Virus record (IMG/VR): IMGVR_UViG_3300031952_000038
Coordinates: 1 to 43,100 of that record
Source: a virus
Direction: 5' to 3' (one strand)
DNA length: 43,100 nucleotides
The notes below the pieces were generated by a model, which was given only the letters and a program-made list of their open reading frames with translations, made no database searches and was not told the DNA's origin. A program made the position numbers and the translations under genes. Below are positions 1 to 5,797 of the stretch, one piece after another. The first letter of the stretch is position 1. Every line of letters begins with the position of its first letter.

Positions 1-127
1 TTGTAGACATCGTATTCAAATGGGCTTTTGCCTTCTTGTTCAAGGATGTATCTTTTTACTTGTTCTTGGCTTACATGACCTGCACTTCCACAATAGTATC
101 CTGAAGCCCATAGGTGATTAAATCTCT
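1..127. repeat. Terminal direct repeat, copy 1 (circular overlap)
   Basis: These 127 bases recur exactly at 42974-43100. The repeat lies inside the tnpA gene and joining the ends restores that gene without a break. Its length of exactly 127 matches a common maximum assembly k-mer, so it most likely marks a circular contig rather than a biological terminal redundancy. Confidence 0.93.
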
Positions 128-500
128 TCCAAGTTTCTGCGTAGCCAAGACTTCTCAACTGAGGAAAACATCTGCGTAGCTGTATGCTCGTGTTTCCTTT
201 CAACTTCTTGATTAGGTCGCAAGGAGTGGTTGTAGGTCTTGCACCAACGAAAAGGTGCAAGTGGTCGGGCATTATCTCTAATGCAAGACATTCTACTTGG
301 TTATCATAACATACTCCTTGAATTATTGTTTTTAACACTTCTTTCACCTTTTCATCCGCAAGGACAGGCTTGCGATACTTTGGTATCCAAATAATGTGAT
401 AGTTGATGTTGTATTTGCAGTGAAAACCTTGTTTTACACTTGCTATCTTGCTTTCTATCTTGTGTTCTACTGGATTGAAATGCTTGTATCTTTGTGGCAT
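1..500 (-). CDS. tnpA: IS200/IS605-family transposase TnpA (5' part; continues across the junction)
   Basis: This is a Y1 single-strand transposase of the HUH family. The start at 500 is chosen because it follows GAGGTGG by 5 nt and gives MPQRYKHF. The reading frame runs off base 1 and finishes across the circular junction at 42919, giving 184 residues. The HUH metal-binding motif is HLHLF near residues 80-84. The catalytic tyrosine is most likely Y151 in the VKRYI helix, as in IS608 TnpA. PDHLH and the GYYCGSAGHVS segment are typical of the family. No TnpB gene is found; the next gene downstream is a PAPS-reductase-family protein whose start overlaps the tnpA stop. The ribosome site is locked in a hairpin (see 503-530). 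Confidence 0.93.
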   Translation of the reverse strand, partial: MPQRYKHFNPVEHKIESKIASVKQGFHCKYNINYHIIWIPKYRKPVLADEKVKEVLKTIIQGVCYDNQVECLALEIMPDHLHLFVGARPTTTPCDLIKKLKGNTSIQLRRCFPQLRSLGYAETWKRFNHLWASGYYCGSAGHVSQEQVKRYILEQEGKSPFEYDVY

Positions 501-502
501 AG

Positions 503-530
503 TTACCACCTCCAAAATCTGAGGTGGTAA
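503..530 (-). promoter_or_regulatory. Hairpin sequestering the tnpA ribosome binding site
   Basis: TTACCACCTC (503-512) and GAGGTGGTAA (521-530) form a perfect 10-bp stem with an 8-nt loop. On the mRNA the arm next to the start codon contains GAGGTGG, the tnpA Shine-Dalgarno sequence, only 5 nt from the ATG. The site is therefore masked when the stem forms. Salmonella IS200 tnpA is known to be repressed by a comparable 5'UTR stem-loop; that the same happens here is inference. Confidence 0.85.
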
Positions 531-684
531 GTCTTTGAGGGTTTCTTCTCTGAGCAGAAGCTCCTCTTATACCTTTAGGCTTACCGAAGCCGACCTTTTG
601 GAACAAAAGGGAAAGGTTTAAGTTGGGAGTTCTGCGTGAGAAACCCCACACTTCAGTGTGACTTGTTTGGGAGTATGTCATTTT
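531..684 (-). mobile_element. Probable IS200/IS605 left end and structured tnpA leader
   Basis: This non-coding stretch upstream of tnpA contains four further short inverted repeats: CTTCT/AGAAG (545-549/556-560), GGCTT/AAGCC (578-582/587-591), CCTTTT/AAAAGG (594-599/605-610) and CACACT/AGTGTG with a 2-nt loop (647-652/655-660). The last is placed where a left-end hairpin of an IS200/IS605 element would sit. A long open frame through this region (to 681) is judged a shadow of tnpA. The exact boundary of the element is not resolved. Confidence 0.6.
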
Positions 685-813
685 TTATTTTCCAAATATG
701 AATTCGTGGTCTGGCAAGTATCTTGTTAACCTATTGGATTCCCGGTTCTCTTTCTTTATAGTTTCACTTATTTTTCTAAGATAATCCTTTATTTCAACAA
801 TTTCTTCATTCAT
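685..813 (-). CDS. Small charged protein, unknown function
   Basis: This is a 42-residue ORF starting MNEEIVEIKDYLRKI and ending HEFIFGK. It is predicted mostly helical and highly charged. Its ATG lies inside the end of the preceding gene (stop 806-808), the translational-coupling arrangement used throughout this genome. It is the last gene before the IS200-like left end. No family is recognised. Confidence 0.55.
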   Translation of the reverse strand: MNEEIVEIKDYLRKISETIKKENRESNRLTRYLPDHEFIFGK

Positions 814-937
814 AAAGTCGCCTCAAGAATACACAGGACTTATCTTCTTCCTTCCAATCAGGACAGACTAAACATTCTGGAAAATCACATTCTGGATAAA
901 ATCTGCAATTACCACAATTCTTATCAATATCATCCAT
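806..937 (-). CDS. Small cysteine-rich protein
   Basis: This is a 43-residue ORF, MDDIDKNCGNCRFYPEC..., with CxxC at residues 8-11 and further cysteines in CDFPECLVCPDW, consistent with metal binding. It starts just after the ParB-methyltransferase remnant ends (939) behind GGAGATGA, and overlaps the next mini-gene by 8 bases. Its size and cysteine spacing resemble the small zinc proteins common in this genome. Function unknown. Confidence 0.65.
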   Translation of the reverse strand: MDDIDKNCGNCRFYPECDFPECLVCPDWKEEDKSCVFLRRLYE

Positions 938-938
938 T

Positions 939-1061
939 CTAATTCATCTCCTTTATCCTTTTTTCATGTATATTGCCTGTTAATTTCTCCCATCTATCAA
1001 TAATGATTTGGCAATAAACAGGGTCTATTTCCATCATAAAACACTTTCTATCAAGTTTTTC
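939..1061 (-). pseudogene. Out-of-frame C-terminal remnant of the ParB-methyltransferase
   Basis: Shifting frame at the A5 run (1056-1060) gives EKLDRKCFMMEIDPVYCQ followed by IIIDRWEKLTGN and a TAG at 939-941. That is the textbook C-terminus of beta-class DNA methyltransferases. Roughly 35-40 codons that should lie between GERK and this tail are missing. The junction GAACGAAAAACTT shares the short string GAAAA with the expected flank on each side, suggesting a microhomology deletion that also shifted the frame. Confidence 0.8.
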
Positions 1062-2037
1062 GTTCTCCAGCTCTTATTAATCCAGACCACTTCCATCTAA
1101 TAATTCTTGAAGGTTTTTTGAAACTTGTCCATGCTAATTCGCAATCGGCAAAGTTATTGCTCGGGATGTCTTCTCTTTTATCCCATACGAGCCAACAGGA
1201 ACTTTCTGGCAATTTATTGGCGAAGTAATTCCCTCCGAATATTATTTGATTTTTTCCATATGATAATAAGAATTCTGGATTGAATGGTTTATCATCTCCC
1301 TCTATCATCTTATGCTTACCAACAGGAACAATTCCACCTCTACCGATGCTTCCAAATTTGTTCCTGTTGGTAGTTTTATTGTCAAAGCCGAGGCGACCAT
1401 TGCCAAAACCAATCTTTCCATCGGCTTTGACAATATTTATTCCGTATGGTGGGTCTGTTAATAACAAATCAGCTTTTTCTCCATTCATTAACTTATCAAC
1501 ATCATCACTTTTAGTGGCATCTCCACACATTAACCTATGATTTCCTAATATGAAAACGTCTCCAGTTATTATTTTTGTTTTTGACTTAGCAAGTTCATAA
1601 GCATTAGGCTCAACATCATCAACAGGAATGTTAGTCTCTCCGATTGCGTTTATTAAGATATTTATTTCTTTCTCATCAAAGCCAGTATAAGACAATAAGT
1701 CTTTGTCTTCACTTTTTATGCTCATAAGGACTGACGCTAGTTGTATATCGTCCCACTCTCCCATAATCTTGTTCAAGGCAATATTCAAGGTCTTCTTCTT
1801 TGCATCGCTCAATCCCTCAACGATTACGCAAGGATAATCTTCAAGATTTAGTTTTAATCCTGCTTCGTAACGCTGATTGCCGCCGATAATAACTCCTTCT
1901 TCGTCTATTATTAGGGGGTCTACCATTCCGAACTCCTTAATGCTATTAACAAGTTTAGTCATTTCGTCTTCGCTCATGTATCGCGGGTTGTTCTCAAAGT
2001 GCTTTAATTCATCCGGTTTCTTCATTACAATCTTCAT
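1051..2037 (-). CDS. ParB/Srx-domain DNA methyltransferase, C-terminally truncated
   Basis: The N-terminal ~90 residues are a ParB/sulfiredoxin-like domain (NNPRYM near residue 17, GGNQRYEAG near 52-60). A DNA amino-methyltransferase domain follows, with GDATK and the catalytic DPPYG (about 195-199 from the ATG at 2037). Such fusions in phages normally end with an HPTQKP segment, a SAM-binding FxGSG motif and an MExDPxYC strand. Here the frame reads IRAGERKT and stops. The expected last strand survives only out of frame just downstream (939-1061), and the HPTQKP/FxGSG part is absent. The start is the ATG overlapping the TGA of the C5-methyltransferase. Catalysis is therefore doubtful; the ParB domain is intact. 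Confidence 0.88.
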   Translation of the reverse strand: MKIVMKKPDELKHFENNPRYMSEDEMTKLVNSIKEFGMVDPLIIDEEGVIIGGNQRYEAGLKLNLEDYPCVIVEGLSDAKKKTLNIALNKIMGEWDDIQLASVLMSIKSEDKDLLSYTGFDEKEINILINAIGETNIPVDDVEPNAYELAKSKTKIITGDVFILGNHRLMCGDATKSDDVDKLMNGEKADLLLTDPPYGINIVKADGKIGFGNGRLGFDNKTTNRNKFGSIGRGGIVPVGKHKMIEGDDKPFNPEFLLSYGKNQIIFGGNYFANKLPESSCWLVWDKREDIPSNNFADCELAWTSFKKPSRIIRWKWSGLIRAGERKT

Positions 2038-2111
2038 AAAATCGTAGGCAGGATACCACAAGTTTTAACTTGTGGAGGAATGCCGTCAGTAGTAACCACT
2101 GCCACAGCATT
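2033..2111 (-). repeat. 79-bp direct repeat copy A with RE-type hairpin
   Basis: Two blocks of about 24 and 36 bases are identical to those at 42089-42167, and a central 19-20 nt stem-loop differs. On the minus strand the stem is CCACAAGTT-aa-AACTTGTGG. It encodes the last 25 residues of the C5-methyltransferase, its TGA, and the ATGAA of the ParB gene. The format (9-bp stem, AA loop) matches right-end hairpins of IS200/IS605 elements. Confidence 0.9.
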
Positions 2112-2771
2112 TTTATCCACCATAACCTCGTTTAGTTGTATCTGTTTATTCTTATAAGCACAATTCAAAACAAGTAATCCCAGCTTTGGCTCTATGCAAT
2201 TTCTGAGAATAACATCTTTCCTATGGTCTAATTCAACATTACTCAAATCAAATCCTTTGTATTCTTGCATCTCTGAAATTGTTGCATTATGTTTTCTACT
2301 TTTAATCTTAATGTTGCTTAAAGGAAAGTTAGTCCAGAAATAGTGTTTTCCTACCTCTTGTGGTTTAATCAAGGGTTCATAGTATCCGATAACATTTTCA
2401 ACGCACCACTTCCCTTTGAAATACGAAGTTAAGAGTATTATTTCTTCATACAAACGCATATCTGCATACGCTTTAGGAATTATTGTTCCACAAGTTGGGT
2501 GAGGAGCTAATGTTCCCATAAACCTCACTCTTGAATGTGTTGGACAAGGAGGACTACTCCAAATAAAATCGTATTCCTCAAAATGTTCAAGTAAATATTG
2601 GTGGGCATCAGTGACTATAACTTTATCTTGTGGAAAGAAGTCTTGATAAATCTTTGCTATTTCAGGAACATTCTCAACAGCAGTAACCTCAATATCTCCA
2701 CTCCAAAGCTTACGATTACCACCAATTCCAGCATACAAATTCAAAATCCTAATAGTCTTTTGTTCAGTCAT
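2034..2771 (-). CDS. DNA (cytosine-5) methyltransferase
   Basis: This 245-residue protein transfers methyl from SAM to cytosine C5. Motif I is NLYAGIGG (11-18), the catalytic motif IV is SSPPCPTHS (Cys76), motif VI is CVENV (ENV 125-127), and a late KHYFWTNFP motif is present. The end of the fold is RNCIEPKLGLLVLN. It is much shorter than bacterial Dcm and lacks an obvious long target-recognition domain, as in compact phage enzymes. The C-terminal NAVAVVTTDGIPP...GILPTIL comes from the 79-bp repeat, not from the methyltransferase family. The start is supported by GGAGGGT. It probably protects viral DNA from host restriction or marks it. Confidence 0.93.
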   Translation of the reverse strand: MTEQKTIRILNLYAGIGGNRKLWSGDIEVTAVENVPEIAKIYQDFFPQDKVIVTDAHQYLLEHFEEYDFIWSSPPCPTHSRVRFMGTLAPHPTCGTIIPKAYADMRLYEEIILLTSYFKGKWCVENVIGYYEPLIKPQEVGKHYFWTNFPLSNIKIKSRKHNATISEMQEYKGFDLSNVELDHRKDVILRNCIEPKLGLLVLNCAYKNKQIQLNEVMVDKNAVAVVTTDGIPPQVKTCGILPTIL

Positions 2772-2816
2772 AGTTGAATACCCTCCGCATTTAATGTGGC
2801 GGGAAGGCGTTATTCC

Positions 2817-2996
2817 TTATGCCTTCATTAATTCTTTTCTTAAAGCCATTTCTTCAACGCTTAACTTGTAAAGGCTTTTATTGAATATTAAAGCCTTCCT
2901 TTTATCTCTGCAAGCATAACTACAATATTTCTTTCGTTCCATAGTAGTCATAAAAGCATTCTTGCAAACTGGGCAAGTCTTCATAAGTAAAGGCAT
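2817..2996 (-). CDS. Small zinc-finger protein
   Basis: This ~59-residue protein has TCPVCKNAF...KKYCSYACRDK, a CxxC...CxxxC zinc site resembling the MYM/FCS or HNH-adjacent treble-clef type. It resembles the mini-protein at 8842-8976. The ATG at 2996 overlaps the stop of the metallopeptidase and lies behind GGGTGA. Function unknown; nucleic-acid binding is plausible. Confidence 0.75.
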   Translation of the reverse strand: MPLLMKTCPVCKNAFMTTMERKKYCSYACRDKRKALIFNKSLYKLSVEEMALRKELMKA

Positions 2997-3313
2997 CAAT
3001 TTTTCACCCTTATATTCGCATAGTTGTCCGCATTGTTCTCTCTATCCTGATAACTTCCTAGACGATTATTTCCGGCACAAACATGCCCTATCTCGTGCAA
3101 CAGCACAAATCTTTTCATGTCGTCACTTAGATGATTACCGTCATAAATGATTATTCTTCCGCTATACCAGGCGTAACCATCATAATAAATGTTGTTTCTG
3201 CTTACTATATCTATTCTTACTGGGCATTCAGCAGGTAAAACGGTTAAGTATGGTGTAAGATTTACTCCCACATCATAAAAGATTATTGCACTTAATAATA
3301 ATATGCTCATCAT
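2996..3313 (-). CDS. Zinc metallopeptidase (HEIGH) with N-terminal hydrophobic segment
   Basis: The 105-residue protein carries HEIGH at 73-77 and a downstream RENNADNYA (about 91-99), the third zinc ligand arrangement of ImmA/IrrE-like and related small gluzincin-type peptidases. Residues 3-18 are hydrophobic and could be a signal or membrane anchor, which is unusual for ImmA. ImmA/IrrE proteins cleave repressors; whether this one does is unknown. The start ATGATG follows GGGGAT. Confidence 0.82.
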   Translation of the reverse strand: MMSILLLSAIIFYDVGVNLTPYLTVLPAECPVRIDIVSRNNIYYDGYAWYSGRIIIYDGNHLSDDMKRFVLLHEIGHVCAGNNRLGSYQDRENNADNYANIRVKN

Positions 3314-3325
3314 TATTCCATCCCC

Positions 3326-3724
3326 TTAAATATAAATCGTTATCGTATTAATTCCCTCTTTCTTTACTTTTGAATTACACTCAAATTCGTAGCGAACATC
3401 ATCTCTTAGCCTAACAAGGTCTACTCTCCTGTCTGCTTCGTCATTGGGACAAGCTTCCGTTATGTAGTCGGCTTTTTGTTTTGGAAAGCTTTGCATAGTA
3501 AGATCTATACTCATGGCAAGTATTTCTATGTGCTTAGTTACTGCTCCTCCAAACCTTATATCCCCCCATTTATGAAGCATGAGTGCCGCTACTGCCTTGC
3601 TTATTTCATGCTTTATGCTGTTGGCTGCGCTGAAATAAACGGCGTTCTTCGGCCTTCTCATATATGCAGGACATGCGGGAATATGATATTTGCGATAATT
3701 GATTACTTCAGGTTTTATCTTCAT
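3326..3724 (-). CDS. Putative PD-(D/E)XK-type nuclease-like protein
   Basis: This 132-residue protein begins MKIKPEVINYRKYHIP. Its core contains an N-terminal helix with KHEISKAV, then EACPNDEADRRVDLVRL and VRYEFECNSKVKKEG. The RRVDLV...YEFE...K succession resembles the D-E-x-K strand pair of RecB-like nucleases, but the exact ExK spacing is loose, so the call is tentative. The ATG overlaps the stop of the 28-residue ORF upstream. Possible roles are DNA processing or host-DNA degradation. Confidence 0.5.
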   Translation of the reverse strand: MKIKPEVINYRKYHIPACPAYMRRPKNAVYFSAANSIKHEISKAVAALMLHKWGDIRFGGAVTKHIEILAMSIDLTMQSFPKQKADYITEACPNDEADRRVDLVRLRDDVRYEFECNSKVKKEGINTITIYI

Positions 3725-3807
3725 AATCCCAACTTCTCTAATCTATTCAATATATATCGTAAATTGTCTCCTATTTGTTTCATCATCATCTTATCGTATT
3801 TATTCAT
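3721..3807 (-). CDS. Mini-protein, 28 residues
   Basis: The ORF MNKYDKMMMKQIGD... ends RLEKLGL. It is coupled at both ends: its ATG overlaps the TGA of the upstream gene and its TGA overlaps the ATG downstream. Both gene ends share the string GTTGGGATTATGAA, which also carries the downstream ribosome site. It may simply be a coupling ORF. Confidence 0.4.
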   Translation of the reverse strand: MNKYDKMMMKQIGDNLRYILNRLEKLGL

Positions 3808-4088
3808 AATCCCAACTCCTTCAAAATGTATTTAAAACAATCAAGTTTTTCTGGATTATTGTTTGATTGGCATTCAAAACAACAATCTCCAAACGCGCAA
3901 TCATCATGTTTCTCTATTGCTTTTTTTACTCTTTCCTTATCAAGACACATTCTCATAACATCAATAGCAAAAACAACCAGATGTCCATTCGCATCTTGAT
4001 ATAAAGCATTTTTCAATGATGGGATGACCTCACTAAACTTTTTATTATCTAGTGGGTCTCCTAAATCCACGCCTTCTTCAAAACTCAT
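3804..4088 (-). CDS. Hypothetical protein with cysteine cluster
   Basis: About 94 residues from the ATG at 4088 (MSFEEGVDLGD), which overlaps the TGA of the Myb-like gene and lies behind GAGGTG. A cluster CAFGDCCFEC (about 66-75) plus a later Cys suggests metal binding. The rest is helical. No family recognised. Confidence 0.65.
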   Translation of the reverse strand: MSFEEGVDLGDPLDNKKFSEVIPSLKNALYQDANGHLVVFAIDVMRMCLDKERVKKAIEKHDDCAFGDCCFECQSNNNPEKLDCFKYILKELGL

Positions 4089-4378
4089 TTTTTGCACCTC
4101 ATCTCGTATTCTACTTCTTCTCTGTCAAGGTATCTTTTAATACTTTTTGCTTGCTCTTCATCATCCGGTTTCAAAATTGGTGCTTCTTTTCTTGGTTTTA
4201 AATATCCGTTGTATTTCAATCTCCAAATTCTTTCATAAACATGTTCATAAGGTCTTTTCATAAGTTTTGCAATTTTAAATATTGGCAATTCTTCATTCCA
4301 AAGTTTTTCTAATTTTAGATATTCTTTATTAGTCCAAGGTTTACTTCTTTTTTTTAACCAAATCTCAACTTTAGCCAT
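4085..4378 (-). CDS. Myb/SANT-like DNA-binding protein
   Basis: The 97-residue protein has a tryptophan-spaced helical domain: PWTNKEYLKLEKLWNEE...IAKLMKRPYEHVYERIWRLKYNGYL, with tryptophans near 15, 27 and 52. This is the pattern of Myb/SANT-type or SPT-like helix-turn-helix domains. The C-terminal DEEQAKSIKRYLDRE is encoded by a 47-bp exact repeat shared with the gene at 4546. A role in viral transcription control is likely but inferred. Confidence 0.65.
   Translation of the reverse strand: MAKVEIWLKKRSKPWTNKEYLKLEKLWNEELPIFKIAKLMKRPYEHVYERIWRLKYNGYLKPRKEAPILKPDDEEQAKSIKRYLDREEVEYEMRCKK
4117..4163 (-). repeat. 47-bp exact repeat, copy 1
   Basis: Identical to 4596-4642. It encodes DEEQAKSIKRYLDRE near the C-terminus of the Myb-like protein. 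Confidence 0.93.
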
Positions 4379-4490
4379 TTTCTTTTAGCACCTCATTTAT
4401 ATAATCTTTTAATGTTATTCCTTTCTCTGCAGCATGCACCTTCAACTTCCTGTGCAAATCATCAGGTAATTCTATGTTTATGTTTGTCAT
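4371..4490 (-). CDS. Ribbon-helix-helix (Arc/CopG-type) regulator
   Basis: A 39-residue ORF: MTNINIELPDDLHRKLKVHA followed by AEKGITLKDYINEVLKENG. The NIELPDDLHRKLK strand-helix start and the GITLKDYINEVL second helix are diagnostic of ribbon-helix-helix repressors. Its stop overlaps the start of the Myb-like gene, so the two are probably co-translated. It likely binds DNA as a dimer. Confidence 0.8.
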   Translation of the reverse strand: MTNINIELPDDLHRKLKVHAAEKGITLKDYINEVLKENG

Positions 4491-4545
4491 TGTTTGAGCG
4501 CCTAGAAAGTTCAGATTTAGCTTCTTTTTGAGGTGAAACAAAAAA

Positions 4546-4731
4546 TCAACTCTCTAAGCGTTTCTCAATCAGTGGATTAATCAGGTAATCAATTCCTTCT
4601 CTGTCAAGGTATCTTTTAATACTTTTTGCTTGCTCTTCATCAACTGCGTTTATCACTCCGCTGATGATAATGAACTTGTAAGCAACAATCTTTTTACTTG
4701 TGATGTGCTTTTTATTAATTCCTTTTTGCAA
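4546..4731 (-). CDS. Small protein overlapping the SWIM-like gene
   Basis: The C-terminal frame reads AYKFIIISGVINAV, then DEEQAKSIKRYLDRE and GIDYLINPL, which looks like a genuine strand-helix-strand unit. No ATG is suitable. A TTG at 4731 behind GGAGTGA is the best start and gives 61 residues. It overlaps the end of 4653-4997 in another frame. It could instead be reached by a frameshift from that gene. Confidence 0.5.
   Translation of the reverse strand: MQKGINKKHITSKKIVAYKFIIISGVINAVDEEQAKSIKRYLDREGIDYLINPLIEKRLES
4596..4642 (-). repeat. 47-bp exact repeat, copy 2
   Basis: Identical to 4117-4163 and read in the same frame (DEEQAKSIKRYLDRE), here inside a different small gene. A recent segmental duplication is the simplest explanation. 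Confidence 0.93.
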
Positions 4732-4997
4732 GTCACTCCTCTCTTTAATAGCCAGAGGTATGCCGCCTTTTGATGACTGCAAACTGCCTTGTCCGTTTCT
4801 TTCCTCATTACGCAACCGTAATTCTTTCCTTTTGCGTTGCATATCCAAAGCATCTTTTCTTTGCTTATCTCTATCCATACTTGAGTCCATGTTCCTTTCC
4901 TCGTCATTATCTTGAATTCAAGAGTTTTACCAGTTATCTCCACGAGTATTACTTGTTTCCTTTTGACAATAGTGGCGGCCCTGAAAAAAGTAGTCAT
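4653..4997 (-). CDS. SWIM-like zinc-finger protein
   Basis: The 114-residue protein contains WICNAKGKNYGCVMRKETDK followed by AVCSHQKAAYLWLLKRG. The C...C...CSH...AA.LWL arrangement resembles SWIM zinc fingers, which bind nucleic acids or proteins. Its N-terminus is beta-rich (RKQVILVEITGKTLEFKI). The ATG overlaps the TGA of the gene before it (4994). The C-terminal 30 residues overlap another ORF and may not be conserved. Confidence 0.6.
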   Translation of the reverse strand: MTTFFRAATIVKRKQVILVEITGKTLEFKIMTRKGTWTQVWIEISKEKMLWICNAKGKNYGCVMRKETDKAVCSHQKAAYLWLLKRGVTCKKELIKSTSQVKRLLLTSSLSSAE

Positions 4998-5218
4998 GTC
5001 AGCTTGCTTTGTAGCTTCTTGATTTCTATGCTGACTGGTTCTCCGGGTTCAAAAAATTCCGCAATCTCCGGAGGACCTACGATGCTTATTTTTATGTCTT
5101 GTTTTCCTTCCTCTACTTTCAAAAAATTGACTTTTCCTATGCTCGTGTCGGAGTCTTCCTCATTAATTTCTGTTGTGCTAGTGCTTTTTATCTTTCCCTC
5201 ATACTTTATTGTTTCCAT
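4994..5218 (-). CDS. Small acidic beta-rich protein
   Basis: The 74-residue protein METIKYEGKIKSTST... contains an acidic EINEEDSD segment and KQDIKISIVGPPEIAEFFEPGE. The PGEPVSIEIKK end resembles a short beta-barrel. It is coupled to both neighbours by overlaps. Function unknown; its position between a nuclease and a SWIM-like protein hints at nucleic-acid metabolism. Confidence 0.65.
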   Translation of the reverse strand: METIKYEGKIKSTSTTEINEEDSDTSIGKVNFLKVEEGKQDIKISIVGPPEIAEFFEPGEPVSIEIKKLQSKLT

Positions 5219-5694
5219 ATTTTCACCTTCAGGAGTTCTTCTATCGGACTCATTTGCTCTATCATTACAACGTAGTCTTGCCTGTTTTCTCTCTTAATGA
5301 TTTCAAGTTTTCCTTCGCTGATGAGCCTTTCTAGTTTAGCCTTTTTAATGTAGCTGATTATAAAAAGTTCTTTCATGTCATCATTTAAGCGAGTGAATAT
5401 GTATATGTCAAAGACTGGTTTCTGAAACCAAAGTTTTGTATCAAAAGTGGTCTTTATGTCAACCTTTTTTCCGTCTATGACGAAGTCTTCGTCTTCCCAT
5501 CCTTTCTTAACGAAACTAACGGTAATATGAGGTATCTGGTTATTGTGCAAAAACCTTTCAAACACTATCTCTCCAAGTCTTCCAATAAAGTTGTTTTTGC
5601 AGTTAAACTTCTCATAAGTTTTTATGGCATCCAGTTCATCACTTTCTTTGTGGGCCTGTGTTATCTCTTCAGGTTTTATGCTTACTTTTATCAC
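5206..5694 (-). CDS. PD-(D/E)XK-superfamily nuclease-like protein
   Basis: The 162-residue protein has the restriction-endonuclease-like core: a helix with GRLGEIVFERFL (about 38-49, acidic residue E42), then EDFVIDGKKVDIKTT (about 69-83) with D-I-K as the catalytic strand. The rest is alternating strands and helices. Enzymes of this fold cleave or process DNA. The start is GTG at 5694; no ATG fits upstream. It overlaps the zinc mini-gene 5669-5797. Confidence 0.75.
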   Translation of the reverse strand: MIKVSIKPEEITQAHKESDELDAIKTYEKFNCKNNFIGRLGEIVFERFLHNNQIPHITVSFVKKGWEDEDFVIDGKKVDIKTTFDTKLWFQKPVFDIYIFTRLNDDMKELFIISYIKKAKLERLISEGKLEIIKRENRQDYVVMIEQMSPIEELLKVKIWKQ

Positions 5695-5797
5695 AAGTCC
5701 ACGCCTCTTTTCCTTTGCTCCAGCCTGCTAAGTGACTACGGAGCTCATTAACAAGAGCCCCGCAGTTAGCACACCTACTTTTCAAGGTTTTTTTCAT
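5669..5797 (-). CDS. Small zinc-binding protein
   Basis: A 42-residue ORF starting MKKTLKSRCANCGALVNELR, with CxxC (9-12), His22, and a C-terminal AWTCDKSKH supplying Cys36 and His40. These are plausible four-ligand zinc residues. It overlaps the OB-fold-like gene upstream by 23 bases and the nuclease start by 26 bases, both in other frames, which is typical of this genome's coupling. Confidence 0.6.
   Translation of the reverse strand: MKKTLKSRCANCGALVNELRSHLAGWSKGKEAWTCDKSKHKT

Noticed and set aside
352-681. 109-residue ORF in the IS left-end region
   Set aside because: It overlaps tnpA in another frame, crosses several hairpins, and has no protein-like conservation; tnpA explains the coding signal.
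2038-2061. Longer start (MWYPAYDF) of the ParB-methyltransferase
   Set aside because: These codons are translated from the 79-bp repeat; the ATGA overlap at 2037 fits the coupling style and the ParB family start.
4770-5297. 175-residue plus-strand ORF
   Set aside because: It is antisense to two coherent minus-strand genes with coupled starts and good ribosome sites.
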